Origin: Streptomyces subrutilus
Lineage (GTDB): Bacteria > Actinomycetota > Actinomycetes > Streptomycetales > Streptomycetaceae
Assembly: GCF_008704535.1 (NCBI RefSeq)
Contig: NZ_CP023701.1
Coordinates: 6,304,001-6,368,000, forward strand
Length of the DNA stretch: 64,000 nucleotides
Reading direction: 5' to 3'
Part shown: piece by piece, positions 1-7,875 of the stretch
How positions within the stretch are numbered: the first letter of the stretch is position 1
Layout: each line of letters opens with the position of its first letter
Position numbers and translations under genes: made by a program
The notes under the pieces: model-generated
What the model was told of the DNA's origin: nothing
What the model saw: only the letters and a program-made list of their open reading frames with translations
The model's database searches: none

Positions 1-34
1 CAAGCGCATCTACTCGTGGGTAACATCGCGTGTC

Positions 35-493
35 ATGAGCGCAGACCAGATGAACGTGGGCGAACTGCTCGCCGCGACCGTGCCGATGGCCCGGACCTTG
101 AACCTCCAGTTCCTGGAGACCACCCCCGAGCGCGCGGTCGTCCGCCTGCCGGACCAGCCCGAGTACCACAACCACGTCGGCGGCCCGCACGCCGGCGCCA
201 TGTTCACCCTCGCCGAGTCCGCGAGCGGCGCGATCGTCCTGGCCGCATTCGGCGAACAGCTCTCGCGGGCCGTACCCCTCGCCGTGAGGGCCGAGATCGG
301 CTACAAGAAGCTCGCCAAGGGCGTCGTCACCGCCACCGCCACCCTCGGCCGCCCCGCCGCCGAGGTCGTCGCCGAACTCGACGCCGGCGGCCGCCCCGAG
401 TTCCCCGTCACCATCGCCATCCAGCGCGAGGACGAGGCCGTGACCGGAGAGATGACCGTGGTCTGGACGCTCAGGCCCAACGCCGCGGGCTGA
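35..493 (+). CDS. PaaI/DUF4442-type hotdog thioesterase
   Basis: A 152-residue single-domain protein that reads as a hotdog-fold acyl-CoA thioesterase of the PaaI/DUF4442 kind, presumably cytoplasmic and hydrolysing an acyl-CoA. The central stretch NHVGGPHAGAMFTLAESASG (about residues 46-65) has the His-x-Gly-x-x-Phe/Leu hotdog-helix pattern; the rest is the expected alternating beta strand sequence. The ATG at 35 has no clear ribosome binding site, but TAACAT at 21-26 looks like a -10 box placed so that transcription would begin at or near the ATG, so the message may be leaderless. The natural substrate cannot be inferred. Confidence 0.8.
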   Translation: MSADQMNVGELLAATVPMARTLNLQFLETTPERAVVRLPDQPEYHNHVGGPHAGAMFTLAESASGAIVLAAFGEQLSRAVPLAVRAEIGYKKLAKGVVTATATLGRPAAEVVAELDAGGRPEFPVTIAIQREDEAVTGEMTVVWTLRPNAAG

Positions 494-655
494 GCCCCGG
501 CGGGACGCCGACGCCGTACCGCAGCCGCCGCAGGGCTGAACCTGCGGGGCCCGGTGGCGCGTCCGGCCGCCGTGCGGGGGGCCGCGGCGCACAGTGGACG
601 GCGGGAGCGGTCCGGCGCGGGCCGCTCCCGCCGTCCGATGCCGCAGGGAGCGCCC

Positions 656-3172
656 ATGAGCGAGGCCGTGTCCAGACGTTCCGCGATCCGGCTGCTCGCG
701 GCGGCCGGGGCCGCGCTCGGGGCGGCCGGCTGCGCGCCCACCGTGCCGGCGGGCGCCGGGCGCGCGGCCACCCCGGCCGCGGCCGCGCCGCCGCCCGCCG
801 CCGGCGGCGCGGGGGCCGACGCCGCCCACCGCGTGGAGTCCCTGCTCGGCCGCCTCACCCCCGCGGAGAAGACCGCGCTCCTGCACGGCGCCCGCGACCC
901 CGCGCCCCTCGGCCAGAGCGGCTACGTACCCGGCGTGCCCCGGCTCGGCATCCCCCCGCTGCGCTTCGCCGACGGGCCCGCCGGCGTACGGGTGGCCAAA
1001 CCGGCCACCGCGCTGCCGGCGCCGGTGCTGCTCGCCTCCGCCTTCGACCCGTCCCTCGCCCGCGCGTACGGCCGGGTCCTCGGACGGGAGGGCCGGGCCC
1101 TGGGTGTGGACGTCCTGCTGGCGCCCACGGCCAACCTCATCCGCACCCCGTACGCCGGCCGGAACGCCGAGGCCTTCGCCGAGGACCCGCGCCTGACCGC
1201 CGACCTGGTCGCCGAGGTGGTGCGCGGCATCCAGGACGAGGGGCTCGTCGCGGCGGTCGGGCACTTCGCCCTCTACCACCAGGAGCAGGGCCGCGACACG
1301 ATCGACGCCGTCGTCTCGGAACAGACCATGCACGAGACCGAACTGCGCGGCTTCGAAGCGGCCGTCGCCGCCGGAGCGGGCGCCGTGACGGCCGCCTACC
1401 ACAAGGTCAACGGGGTCTACGCCGCCGAGGACCGGGCCCTGCTCGACGGACTGCTGCGCGGTGCCTGGGGGTTCGACGGCTGGGTGCTGTGCGACCGGGA
1501 CGCGGCCCGCAGCACCGTCGCCGCCATCGGCGCGGGCCTCGACATGGAGCTGCCCGGCGGCACCCGCTTCGGCCGACCGCTCGGCGAGGCCGTGCGCGGC
1601 GGCTCCGTCTCGCAGACCACCGTCGACCTGGCCGTGCACCGGATCCTCGCCGCCATGGACCGGTTCGGGCTGCTGGCCGACCACCCCGCCCCCCGGCCCG
1701 CGCGCGACGCGCCGGCCGGGGCCCGCACCGCCCGCGACGTCGCCGTCGCCGGGGCCGTGCTGCTGCGCAACGAGCGGGCCACCCTGCCGCTGGCGGGGGT
1801 CGCCGCCCGCTCCATCGCGGTGATCGGGCCCACTGGCCTGGCGCCCTTCGTCAGCGGCGGCGGCAGCGCGCACGTGGTGCCCGACGCGGCCGCCGCCCCC
1901 CTCGCCGCGATCCGCCGACGGGCCGGCAGCGCAGCCGCCGTCCGCTCGGCCGTCGGCGAGGACCTGTACGGCCGCCCGCTCCCGCCGACCCTGCTGACAC
2001 CCCCGGCCGACCTCGACGACCGGGCCGTGGACGCCGAGCGCGACTGGAGCCACGAGGGCGTCTTCACCCTCCCCGCCGACGACGAGTGGACCCTCCTCGT
2101 CCACTACACCGGGCAGCGCCCCGGCGTGCGCCTCGACGGCGAGGAGCTCTTCCCCGTCCGGCCGGGCGCGGCCGAGCAGTTCGCCGGCGGACTGCTGGGC
2201 ACCGCGCCCGACGGGCTGGCCGTGCGCCGCCGCACCCTCCCCCTCAAGGCAGGCCCGCACCGCCTCGCCGTGACCGCCCGCGGCGGCCCGCGCGGCCAGC
2301 GGCTGCGGCTGCGGCACACCACCCGGGCGACCCGGGCCGCGGACCTCGCCGAGGCGGTGACCGCCGCCAAGGCCGTCCGCAGCGTCGTCCTGTTCGCCTA
2401 CGAGGACGCCACCGAGGGCGCCGACCGCACCTCGCTCGCCCTGCCCGGCGGCCAGAACGCCCTGATCGAGGCGGTCGCCGCCGCCAACCCGCGCACCACG
2501 GTCGTGCTGAACACCTCCTCCGCCACCACGATGCCGTGGCTCGCCCGGACGGGCGCGGTGCTCCAGACCTACTACCCGGGCCAGGAGGGCGCCGCGGCCA
2601 CGGCCGACGTGCTGTTCGGCGACGCGGACCCGGGCGGCCGGCTCACCCAGACCTTTCCCGCCGACGAACGGGCGACCCCGTTTGCCGGGAACCCGCTGCG
2701 CTACCCGGGGGTGGGCGGGCGCCAGGAGTACTCGGAGGGCGTCCACGTCGGCCACCGCTGGTACGACGCGCAGCGGGTGGCCCCCCTGTTCCCGTTCGGG
2801 CACGGCCTCTCGTACACCTCCTGGGCCTACGAGAAGCTGCTGGTGCGGCCCGAACACGGCGGCCTGCGCGTCGAGTTCACCGTCCGCAACACGGGCCGGC
2901 GCAAGGGCACCGAGGTGGCCCAGGTGTACCTCGGACCGTCCCCGGAGCTGAAGCTCGACCAGCCGGTGCGCGCCCTGGCCGGATACCGGCGGCTCGCCCT
3001 CGCGGCGGGCGCGGCGCAGCGGATCTCGGTGCACCTCGACCCGCGGGCGCTGTCGTCCTGGGACCCCGAGCAGCACGCGTGGGTGCTCGGCACCGGCTCC
3101 CGGGAGGTGTGGGCGGGCCGTTCCTCGCGCGAACTGCCACTGCGGGCCAAGGCGGTGGTGAGGAGCGGCTAG
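656..3172 (+). CDS. secreted glycoside hydrolase family 3 beta-glucosidase (Tat lipoprotein)
   Basis: 838 residues. I chose the ATG at 656 because it follows GCAGGGAG at good spacing and starts a Tat lipoprotein signal: R7R8 in SRRSAIRLL and lipobox AAGC with C26. The mature protein has the GH3 N-terminal barrel, with likely nucleophile Asp280 in LCDRDAARS, where the family usually has SDW. The GH3 C-terminal domain follows, with a PA14-like insertion (WSHEGVFTLPADDEWTLLVHY...) of the kind found in beta-glucosidases, then a C-terminal fibronectin-like domain. It probably trims glycosides at the outer face of the membrane. The exact sugar specificity is unknown. It stands alone; no transporter or sugar regulator is adjacent. 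Confidence 0.9.
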   Translation: MSEAVSRRSAIRLLAAAGAALGAAGCAPTVPAGAGRAATPAAAAPPPAAGGAGADAAHRVESLLGRLTPAEKTALLHGARDPAPLGQSGYVPGVPRLGIPPLRFADGPAGVRVAKPATALPAPVLLASAFDPSLARAYGRVLGREGRALGVDVLLAPTANLIRTPYAGRNAEAFAEDPRLTADLVAEVVRGIQDEGLVAAVGHFALYHQEQGRDTIDAVVSEQTMHETELRGFEAAVAAGAGAVTAAYHKVNGVYAAEDRALLDGLLRGAWGFDGWVLCDRDAARSTVAAIGAGLDMELPGGTRFGRPLGEAVRGGSVSQTTVDLAVHRILAAMDRFGLLADHPAPRPARDAPAGARTARDVAVAGAVLLRNERATLPLAGVAARSIAVIGPTGLAPFVSGGGSAHVVPDAAAAPLAAIRRRAGSAAAVRSAVGEDLYGRPLPPTLLTPPADLDDRAVDAERDWSHEGVFTLPADDEWTLLVHYTGQRPGVRLDGEELFPVRPGAAEQFAGGLLGTAPDGLAVRRRTLPLKAGPHRLAVTARGGPRGQRLRLRHTTRATRAADLAEAVTAAKAVRSVVLFAYEDATEGADRTSLALPGGQNALIEAVAAANPRTTVVLNTSSATTMPWLARTGAVLQTYYPGQEGAAATADVLFGDADPGGRLTQTFPADERATPFAGNPLRYPGVGGRQEYSEGVHVGHRWYDAQRVAPLFPFGHGLSYTSWAYEKLLVRPEHGGLRVEFTVRNTGRRKGTEVAQVYLGPSPELKLDQPVRALAGYRRLALAAGAAQRISVHLDPRALSSWDPEQHAWVLGTGSREVWAGRSSRELPLRAKAVVRSG

Positions 3173-3230
3173 GCTGCCCGTTCGGCGCGTCACAGGGGGC
3201 GCGCCGGTGAGGACTCGGGAGGACGTACCG

Positions 3231-3896
3231 GTGCACATCCAGGAATGGCTGGAGACGATTCCGGCGGTCAGCATCTATCTCCTGGTCGGGCTGGTCATCG
3301 GCCTGGAGAGCCTCGGCATCCCGCTGCCGGGGGAGATCGTCCTGGTCAGCGCGGCGCTGCTCGCCTCGCAGCACGGCGCGGTCGACCCGGTGGTCCTGGG
3401 GATCTGCGCGACGGCCGGGGCGATCGTCGGGGACTCGATCGGCTACGCGATCGGGCGCAAGGGCGGCAAGCCTCTGCTGGAGCGGCTGGGCCGGCGCTTC
3501 CCCAAGCACTTCGGACCGGACCACGTGGCCCTGGCCGAGCGCTCCTTCGAGCGGTGGGGCATGTGGGCGGTCTTCTTCGGGCGGTTCGTGGCCCTGCTGC
3601 GGATCTTCGCCGGGCCGCTGGCCGGCGTGCTGCACATGCCGTACTGGAAGTTCCTGATCGCGAACGTCTTCGGCGGCATCCTGTGGGCCGGCGGCACCAC
3701 GGCCGTCATCTACTCGGTCGGCATCGTCGCCGAGCCGTGGCTGAAGCGGTTCTCCTGGACGGCGCTGGCGCTGGCCGTCCTGTTCGGGCTCGGGGTGACG
3801 CTGGTGCTGCGCAGCCGGATGAAGAAGGCGGCAGCGGCGGCGGGGGCCGCCGGGGCCCACCCCGCCGCGACGGCCCCGGCGGCCGTCACCGACTGA
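3231..3896 (+). CDS. DedA family membrane protein
   Basis: 221 residues from the GTG at 3231, which has GGGAGGA seven bases upstream; a GTG at 3207 would add eight residues but lacks such a site. The pattern is DedA/SNARE-associated: an early hydrophobic pair with GLESLGIPLPGE, the glycine-rich GAIVGDSIGYAIGRKGG, and the conserved FFGRFVALLRIFAGPLAG re-entrant motif (about residues 107-128). Hydrophobic segments near the C-terminus are followed by an Ala-rich cytoplasmic tail. DedA proteins are linked to undecaprenyl-phosphate or phospholipid flipping and membrane homeostasis. The role here is by family only. Confidence 0.9.
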   Translation: MHIQEWLETIPAVSIYLLVGLVIGLESLGIPLPGEIVLVSAALLASQHGAVDPVVLGICATAGAIVGDSIGYAIGRKGGKPLLERLGRRFPKHFGPDHVALAERSFERWGMWAVFFGRFVALLRIFAGPLAGVLHMPYWKFLIANVFGGILWAGGTTAVIYSVGIVAEPWLKRFSWTALALAVLFGLGVTLVLRSRMKKAAAAAGAAGAHPAATAPAAVTD

Positions 3897-3923
3897 CGGC
3901 GCACCGGGGTCCCGGCCGCCGGA

Positions 3924-4469
3924 CTACGCCGGCGCCACCGCGGCGCGGTGCTGCGCGGCCAGCTCCCGGTACATCGCCGCGTTGACCTTGATGCCCTCGC
4001 GCTCCTCCTCGGTCAGCGGCCGCCGCACCTTGGCGGGGACGCCCGCGACCAGCGAACCGGGCGGCACCACCAGGCCCTGCGGGACGAGCGCCTGGGCGGC
4101 CACCAGGGAACCGGCGCCGATCACCGCGCCGTTCAGGACGGTCGCGCCCATCCCGATCAGGCAGTCGTCCTCGACCGTGCAGCCGTGCACGACCGCGTTG
4201 TGGCCGATGGAGACGCGCGCGCCGATGGACACCGGGAAGCCGGGGTCCACGTGGACCGTGCAGTTGTCCTGGACGTTGCTGTCCGCGCCGAGCGCGATCG
4301 GTCCGCAGTCGGCGCGCAGCACCGCCGAATACCAGATGCTCGCGCCCGCGGCCAGGGTGACGTCACCGACCACGACGGAGGTGGGCGCCGTGAAGGCCGT
4401 GGGGTCGAGGGACGGGCTCTTGCCGCCCACGCCCGCCACGAGTGCCTGGGCCGCCGCCTGATGCGTCAT
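3924..4469 (-). CDS. gamma-carbonic anhydrase-like hexapeptide-repeat protein
   Basis: 181 residues, a left-handed beta-helix protein of the gamma-carbonic anhydrase/PaaY/YrdA family. The three metal-binding histidine positions are visible in TVHVD and IGHNAVVHG. The repeats continue through CLIGMGATVLNGAVIGAGSLVAA, and the C-terminal helix carries TEEEREGIKVNAAMYRELAAQH. Start at 4469 is preceded by AGGAAGAG; an upstream in-frame start at 4562 would add a basic, low-complexity stretch with no family match. Members bind Zn or Fe, but many are not proven carbonic anhydrases. It is divergent from the next hexapeptide-repeat gene. Confidence 0.85.
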   Translation of the reverse strand: MTHQAAAQALVAGVGGKSPSLDPTAFTAPTSVVVGDVTLAAGASIWYSAVLRADCGPIALGADSNVQDNCTVHVDPGFPVSIGARVSIGHNAVVHGCTVEDDCLIGMGATVLNGAVIGAGSLVAAQALVPQGLVVPPGSLVAGVPAKVRRPLTEEEREGIKVNAAMYRELAAQHRAAVAPA

Positions 4470-4655
4470 GTGCTCTTCCTCTGTCTCTCGTCCGCTGTGT
4501 CGTCCGACGTCCCGCGGGTCCGTGCGGGCCCGCCGGACGGCTGCCTGCCGCGCTAACGGCACCGTAGGGCACGCCCCGCGCCCGCTCCCGCGATGGGGTG
4601 AACATCACAAGGTCGCCGCCCGGACGGCCGCGATCCCGCGCACTACCGTGGCCGG

Positions 4656-5426
4656 GTGCCGAAGAACCAGAACACGTTCTCCTCCCTCACGGCCCTGCGC
4701 CGCAGGCTGGCGAACCGCGCGGTCCACAGCGGCTGGCGCTGGATGCAGCGGGCCGGGGCCGTCACCGCGCAGACACCCGGACGGCTGCGCTTCGGCGCGA
4801 TCGGGCACGGCACGCGGCTGGCGTTCCCGCAGGGCACCGTCTTCGGGGAGCCGTGGATCCGGCTAGGGGACCACTGCATCATCGGCGAGCAGGTCACCCT
4901 CACCGCCGGGATGATGCCCGACCTGGACCTGGGGGCGGAGCCGATGCTGGTCCTCGGCAACGGGGTGGTGATCGGCCGGGACAGCCACGTCATCGCCGAC
5001 ACCCGGATCACCATCGGCGACGACACCTTCTGCGGGCCCGGGGTGTACATCACCTCCACCAACCACAGTTACGACGACCCGCACCAGCCCGTCGGCAAGC
5101 AGTGGCCGCGCAGCGCACCCGTCGAGATCGGCCCCGGATGCTGGCTGGGCACCGGAGCCGTGGTGCTGCCGGGCGCCCGGCTGGGCCGCAACGTGGTGGT
5201 GGCCGCGGGCGCCGTCGTGCGCGGCGAGGTGCCCGACCACGCCGTGGTCGCGGGGGCGCCGGCGCGGATCGTGCGCCGCTGGGAGCCGGAGACGGGCTGG
5301 CAGCCGCCGCTGCGCACACCGGCCCCGGTTCCGATCCCCGAGGACATGACCCCGGAGCAGCTGCGGGGCCTGGCGGCGCTGGCCGAGGCCGAGGCGGACG
5401 CGGCGGCCGGGCAGCCCGCGGGATAG
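4656..5426 (+). CDS. acyltransferase of the LacA/NodL hexapeptide-repeat type
   Basis: 256 residues from GTG 4656. After a basic N-terminal helix the protein is a left-handed beta helix with hexapeptide repeats (VVIGRDSHVIADTRITIGDD, then CWLGTGAVVLPGARLGRNVV). The loop STNHSYDDPHQPVGKQ holds the catalytic His typical of LacA/NodL/Maa O-acetyltransferases, and GAPARIVRRW is their usual closing motif. The C-terminal tail is Ala/Glu-rich. It likely transfers acetyl or another acyl group to a sugar or cell-wall glycan; the acceptor is unknown. No clear ribosome binding site is present. Confidence 0.8.
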   Translation: MPKNQNTFSSLTALRRRLANRAVHSGWRWMQRAGAVTAQTPGRLRFGAIGHGTRLAFPQGTVFGEPWIRLGDHCIIGEQVTLTAGMMPDLDLGAEPMLVLGNGVVIGRDSHVIADTRITIGDDTFCGPGVYITSTNHSYDDPHQPVGKQWPRSAPVEIGPGCWLGTGAVVLPGARLGRNVVVAAGAVVRGEVPDHAVVAGAPARIVRRWEPETGWQPPLRTPAPVPIPEDMTPEQLRGLAALAEAEADAAAGQPAG

Positions 5427-5484
5427 CCCACCGTGGCCCGCGCCGCGCGCCCGTGCCGCGTGCCCGTGGTCCGTGCCGCGCGCC

Positions 5485-5889
5485 CTACAGCGCCGGGATC
5501 TCGATGGCCGGGCACCGGTCCATGACCATCTCCAGACCGGCCTGCCGGGTCCGCGCCCAGGCGGCCTCGTCGACCACGCCCAGCTGGAACCAGACCGCGT
5601 CCGCTCCGATCGCGACGGCCCGGTCGGCGACCCCGCCCGCCAGCCCGCTGTTGACGAAGACGTCGACCACGTCCACCGCGAACGGGATCTCCTCCAGCGA
5701 GGCGTACCCGCGCTCGCCGTGCACCGTCTCGGCCTTGGGGTGCACCGGGACCACCCGCTTGCCGAACCGCTGCAGCACGCGCGCCACGCCGTACGCCGCG
5801 CGGTCCTGGTTGCCGGACAGGCCCACCACGGCCCAGGTGTCTCCGAGCTCGGTGAGGATCTTGCGGATGGTTGCCGGATCGCCGTACAC
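5485..5889 (-). CDS. CoA-binding domain protein (YccU type)
   Basis: 134 residues, start GTG 5889 with AGGAGG eight bases upstream. The Rossmann-like CoA-binding domain is complete: WAVVGLSGNQDRAAYGVARVL near the N-terminus, VVPVHPKAE, then VDVVDVFVNS and GADAVWFQLGVVDEAA. The final MDRCPAIEIP is the typical end of the family, with its conserved Cys. It resembles the stand-alone CoA-binding proteins of E. coli YccU kind; the function is not established. It is convergent with the acyltransferase gene and divergent from the YigZ gene. Confidence 0.85.
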   Translation of the reverse strand: MYGDPATIRKILTELGDTWAVVGLSGNQDRAAYGVARVLQRFGKRVVPVHPKAETVHGERGYASLEEIPFAVDVVDVFVNSGLAGGVADRAVAIGADAVWFQLGVVDEAAWARTRQAGLEMVMDRCPAIEIPAL

Positions 5890-5985
5890 GGGCGCCGCCT
5901 CCTGCTGCTCCGGCCCGGCACTGCGCCGGGCGTCCTGCCCGGTCAACGGCGGGGACACCTGTCCGATTCCCCGTAGGGTGGAGCG

Positions 5986-6612
5986 GTGAAGGCAGACCAG
6001 TACGCGACGGTGGCCCGCGAGGGCGTCCACGAGTCGGAGATCAACCGCTCGCGCTTCCTGTGCGCGCTCGCGCCCGCCGCGACCGAGCGGGAGGCGCAGG
6101 ACTTCGTCGCGCGGATCCGCCGGGAACACCCCACCGCCTCGCACCACTGCTTCGCCTACGTCATCGGCGCCGACGCCTCCGTCCAGCGGGCCAGCGACGA
6201 CGGGGAGCCCGGAGGCACCGCCGGGGTCCCGATGCTCCAGATGCTGATGCGGCGCGACGTCCGCTACGCCGTCGCCGTCGTCACCCGCTACTACGGCGGC
6301 GTGAAGCTCGGCGCCGGCGGCCTGATCCGGGCCTACGGAGGAGTCGTCGGCGAAGCCCTCGACACCCTCGGCACCGTCACCCGCCGCCGCTACCGGCTGG
6401 CCACCGTCACCGTCGACCACCAGCGCGCCGGCAAGGTCCAGAACGACCTCCGCTCCACCGGCCGGACCGTCGTCGACCTGCGCTACGGCGCGGCGGTCGA
6501 GATCGAGGTCGCCCTCCCCGAGGCCGACCTGCCCGCCTTCGGGGCCTGGCTCGCCGACAGCACGGCGGGCAGCGCCACCCTGACGCTCGGCGGAGAGACG
6601 TACGCGCCCTGA
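5986..6612 (+). CDS. YigZ/IMPACT family protein
   Basis: 208 residues. The N-terminal UPF0029/IMPACT domain is clear: SRFLCALAPAATEREAQDFVARIRREHP, ASHHCFAYVIG, ASDDGEPGGTAGVPML, and VTRYYGGVKLGAGGLIRAYGG. A ferredoxin-like C-terminal domain (DUF1949) follows from about residue 140. Family members are implicated in translation-related regulation, and YigZ is a structural homologue of IMPACT; the bacterial role is unresolved. The start is GTG at 5986, in the gap shared with the divergent CoA-binding protein gene. Confidence 0.9.
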   Translation: MKADQYATVAREGVHESEINRSRFLCALAPAATEREAQDFVARIRREHPTASHHCFAYVIGADASVQRASDDGEPGGTAGVPMLQMLMRRDVRYAVAVVTRYYGGVKLGAGGLIRAYGGVVGEALDTLGTVTRRRYRLATVTVDHQRAGKVQNDLRSTGRTVVDLRYGAAVEIEVALPEADLPAFGAWLADSTAGSATLTLGGETYAP

Positions 6613-6685
6613 GGGACGCGTTAGCGTAGAGGGGTTCCACAACCACCGAGCGGGCGGCCGAGCGCGGCGACCAGGGGGAGACGAC

Positions 6686-6709
6686 ATGTGCGGCGGGGCC
6701 GGCGAGTGA
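6686..6709 (+). other. possible 7-codon leader ORF coupled to sbcD
   Basis: ATG at 6686, six bases after AGGGGGAG, opens a seven-codon ORF reading MCGGAGE. Its TGA overlaps the GTG start of sbcD as GTGA. The strong ribosome site fits this ORF (or a GTG at 6688 that would extend SbcD by six residues), not the SbcD start suggested by homology. It may be a translational-coupling leader, or chance. Confidence 0.3.
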
Positions 6710-7875
6710 AGTTCCTGCACACCTCGGACTGGCACCTCGGCCGTGCCTTCCACCGCGTCAACCTGCTCGGAGCCCAGGCGGCCTTCGTCGACCACCTCGT
6801 GGACAGCGTCCGCGCGCACGGGGTCGACGCCGTGCTCGTCGCCGGCGACGTCTACGACCGTGCGGTGCCCCCGCTGCCCGCCGTCGAGCTGTACGACCGG
6901 GCCCTGCACCGGCTCGCCGAGATCGGCGTGCCCACCGTCATGATCTCCGGCAACCACGACTCCGCCCGCCGCCTCGGTGTCGGCGCGGGCCTCATCGACC
7001 GCGCCGGCATCCACCTCAGGACCGACCCGGCCGGGTGCGCCGACCCCGTGGTCCTGGCCGACGAACACGGCGAGGTGGCCCTCTACGGGCTGCCCTACCT
7101 GGAACCGGCCCTGGTCAAGGACGAGTTCCGCGCCGAGAAGGTCGGCCACGAGGCGGTCCTGGGCGCGGCCATGGACCGGATCCGGGCCGACCTGGCCGGC
7201 CGGCCCGCCGGCACCCGTTCCGTCGTCCTCGCCCACGCGTTCGTCACGGGCGGCCAGGCCAGCGACAGCGAGCGGGACATCGCCGTCGGAGGCGTCGAGG
7301 CCGTGCCCGCGTCCGTCTTCGACGGAATCGACTACGCCGCCCTCGGCCACCTCCACGGCTGCCAGACGATCAACGAACGCGTGCGCTACTCCGGTTCCCC
7401 GCTCGCCTACTCCTTCTCCGAGGCCGACCAGCGCAAGTCCATGTGGCTCGTCGAGCTCGGCGCCCGCGGGGAGATCGCCTCCGCCCGGCGGATCGACACC
7501 CCCGTCCCGCGCCCCCTCGCCCGGATCCGCGGCCGGCTGGGCGACCTGCTGGAGGATCCCGCGCACACCGCGCACGAGGCCTCCTGGGTCGAAGCCGTCC
7601 TCACCGACCCGGTCCGCCCCGACGACCCCATGGCCCGGCTCCTGGCCCGCTTCCCGCACGCCCTCACCCTCGGCTTCGACCCCGAGGGCCGCCCGCAGGA
7701 GACCGGGGCCTCCTACGCCCAGCGGCTGCGCGGCCGCAGCGACCAGGAGATCGCCGAGGACTTCGTCGCCCACGTGCGCGGCGGCGGCCCGGCCGACGAG
7801 GCCGAACGGGCCGTGCTCCAGGGCGCCTTCGACGACGTACGGGCCGACGACACCCGCCGGGAGACCCACCGATGA
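6706..7875 (+). CDS. sbcD: SbcD, nuclease subunit of the SbcCD exonuclease
   Basis: 389 residues. It is the Mre11-type metallophosphoesterase of the SbcCD double-strand nuclease, which opens hairpins and trims DNA ends. Metal motifs appear in order: DWH at residues 8-10, GDVYDRAVP, SGNHDSARR, HAF, and GHLHG, followed by the capping domain. I start at GTG 6706 because SbcD proteins begin with (M)KFLHTSDWHLG; a GTG at 6688 has the better ribosome site and would add MRRGRR. The stop overlaps the sbcC ATG by four bases (ATGA), so the two subunits are translationally coupled. Confidence 0.95.
   Translation: MKFLHTSDWHLGRAFHRVNLLGAQAAFVDHLVDSVRAHGVDAVLVAGDVYDRAVPPLPAVELYDRALHRLAEIGVPTVMISGNHDSARRLGVGAGLIDRAGIHLRTDPAGCADPVVLADEHGEVALYGLPYLEPALVKDEFRAEKVGHEAVLGAAMDRIRADLAGRPAGTRSVVLAHAFVTGGQASDSERDIAVGGVEAVPASVFDGIDYAALGHLHGCQTINERVRYSGSPLAYSFSEADQRKSMWLVELGARGEIASARRIDTPVPRPLARIRGRLGDLLEDPAHTAHEASWVEAVLTDPVRPDDPMARLLARFPHALTLGFDPEGRPQETGASYAQRLRGRSDQEIAEDFVAHVRGGGPADEAERAVLQGAFDDVRADDTRRETHR

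Noticed and set aside
16..3210. A 1064-codon + strand frame over the thioesterase and GH3 genes
   Set aside because: Arg/Pro-rich translation without motifs; out of frame with two clear genes.
5485..7869. A 794-codon open frame on the minus strand across the YigZ and sbcD genes
   Set aside because: Only its last 134 codons match a family (CoA-binding protein). The rest is antisense to two well-supported genes and is an artefact of high GC.
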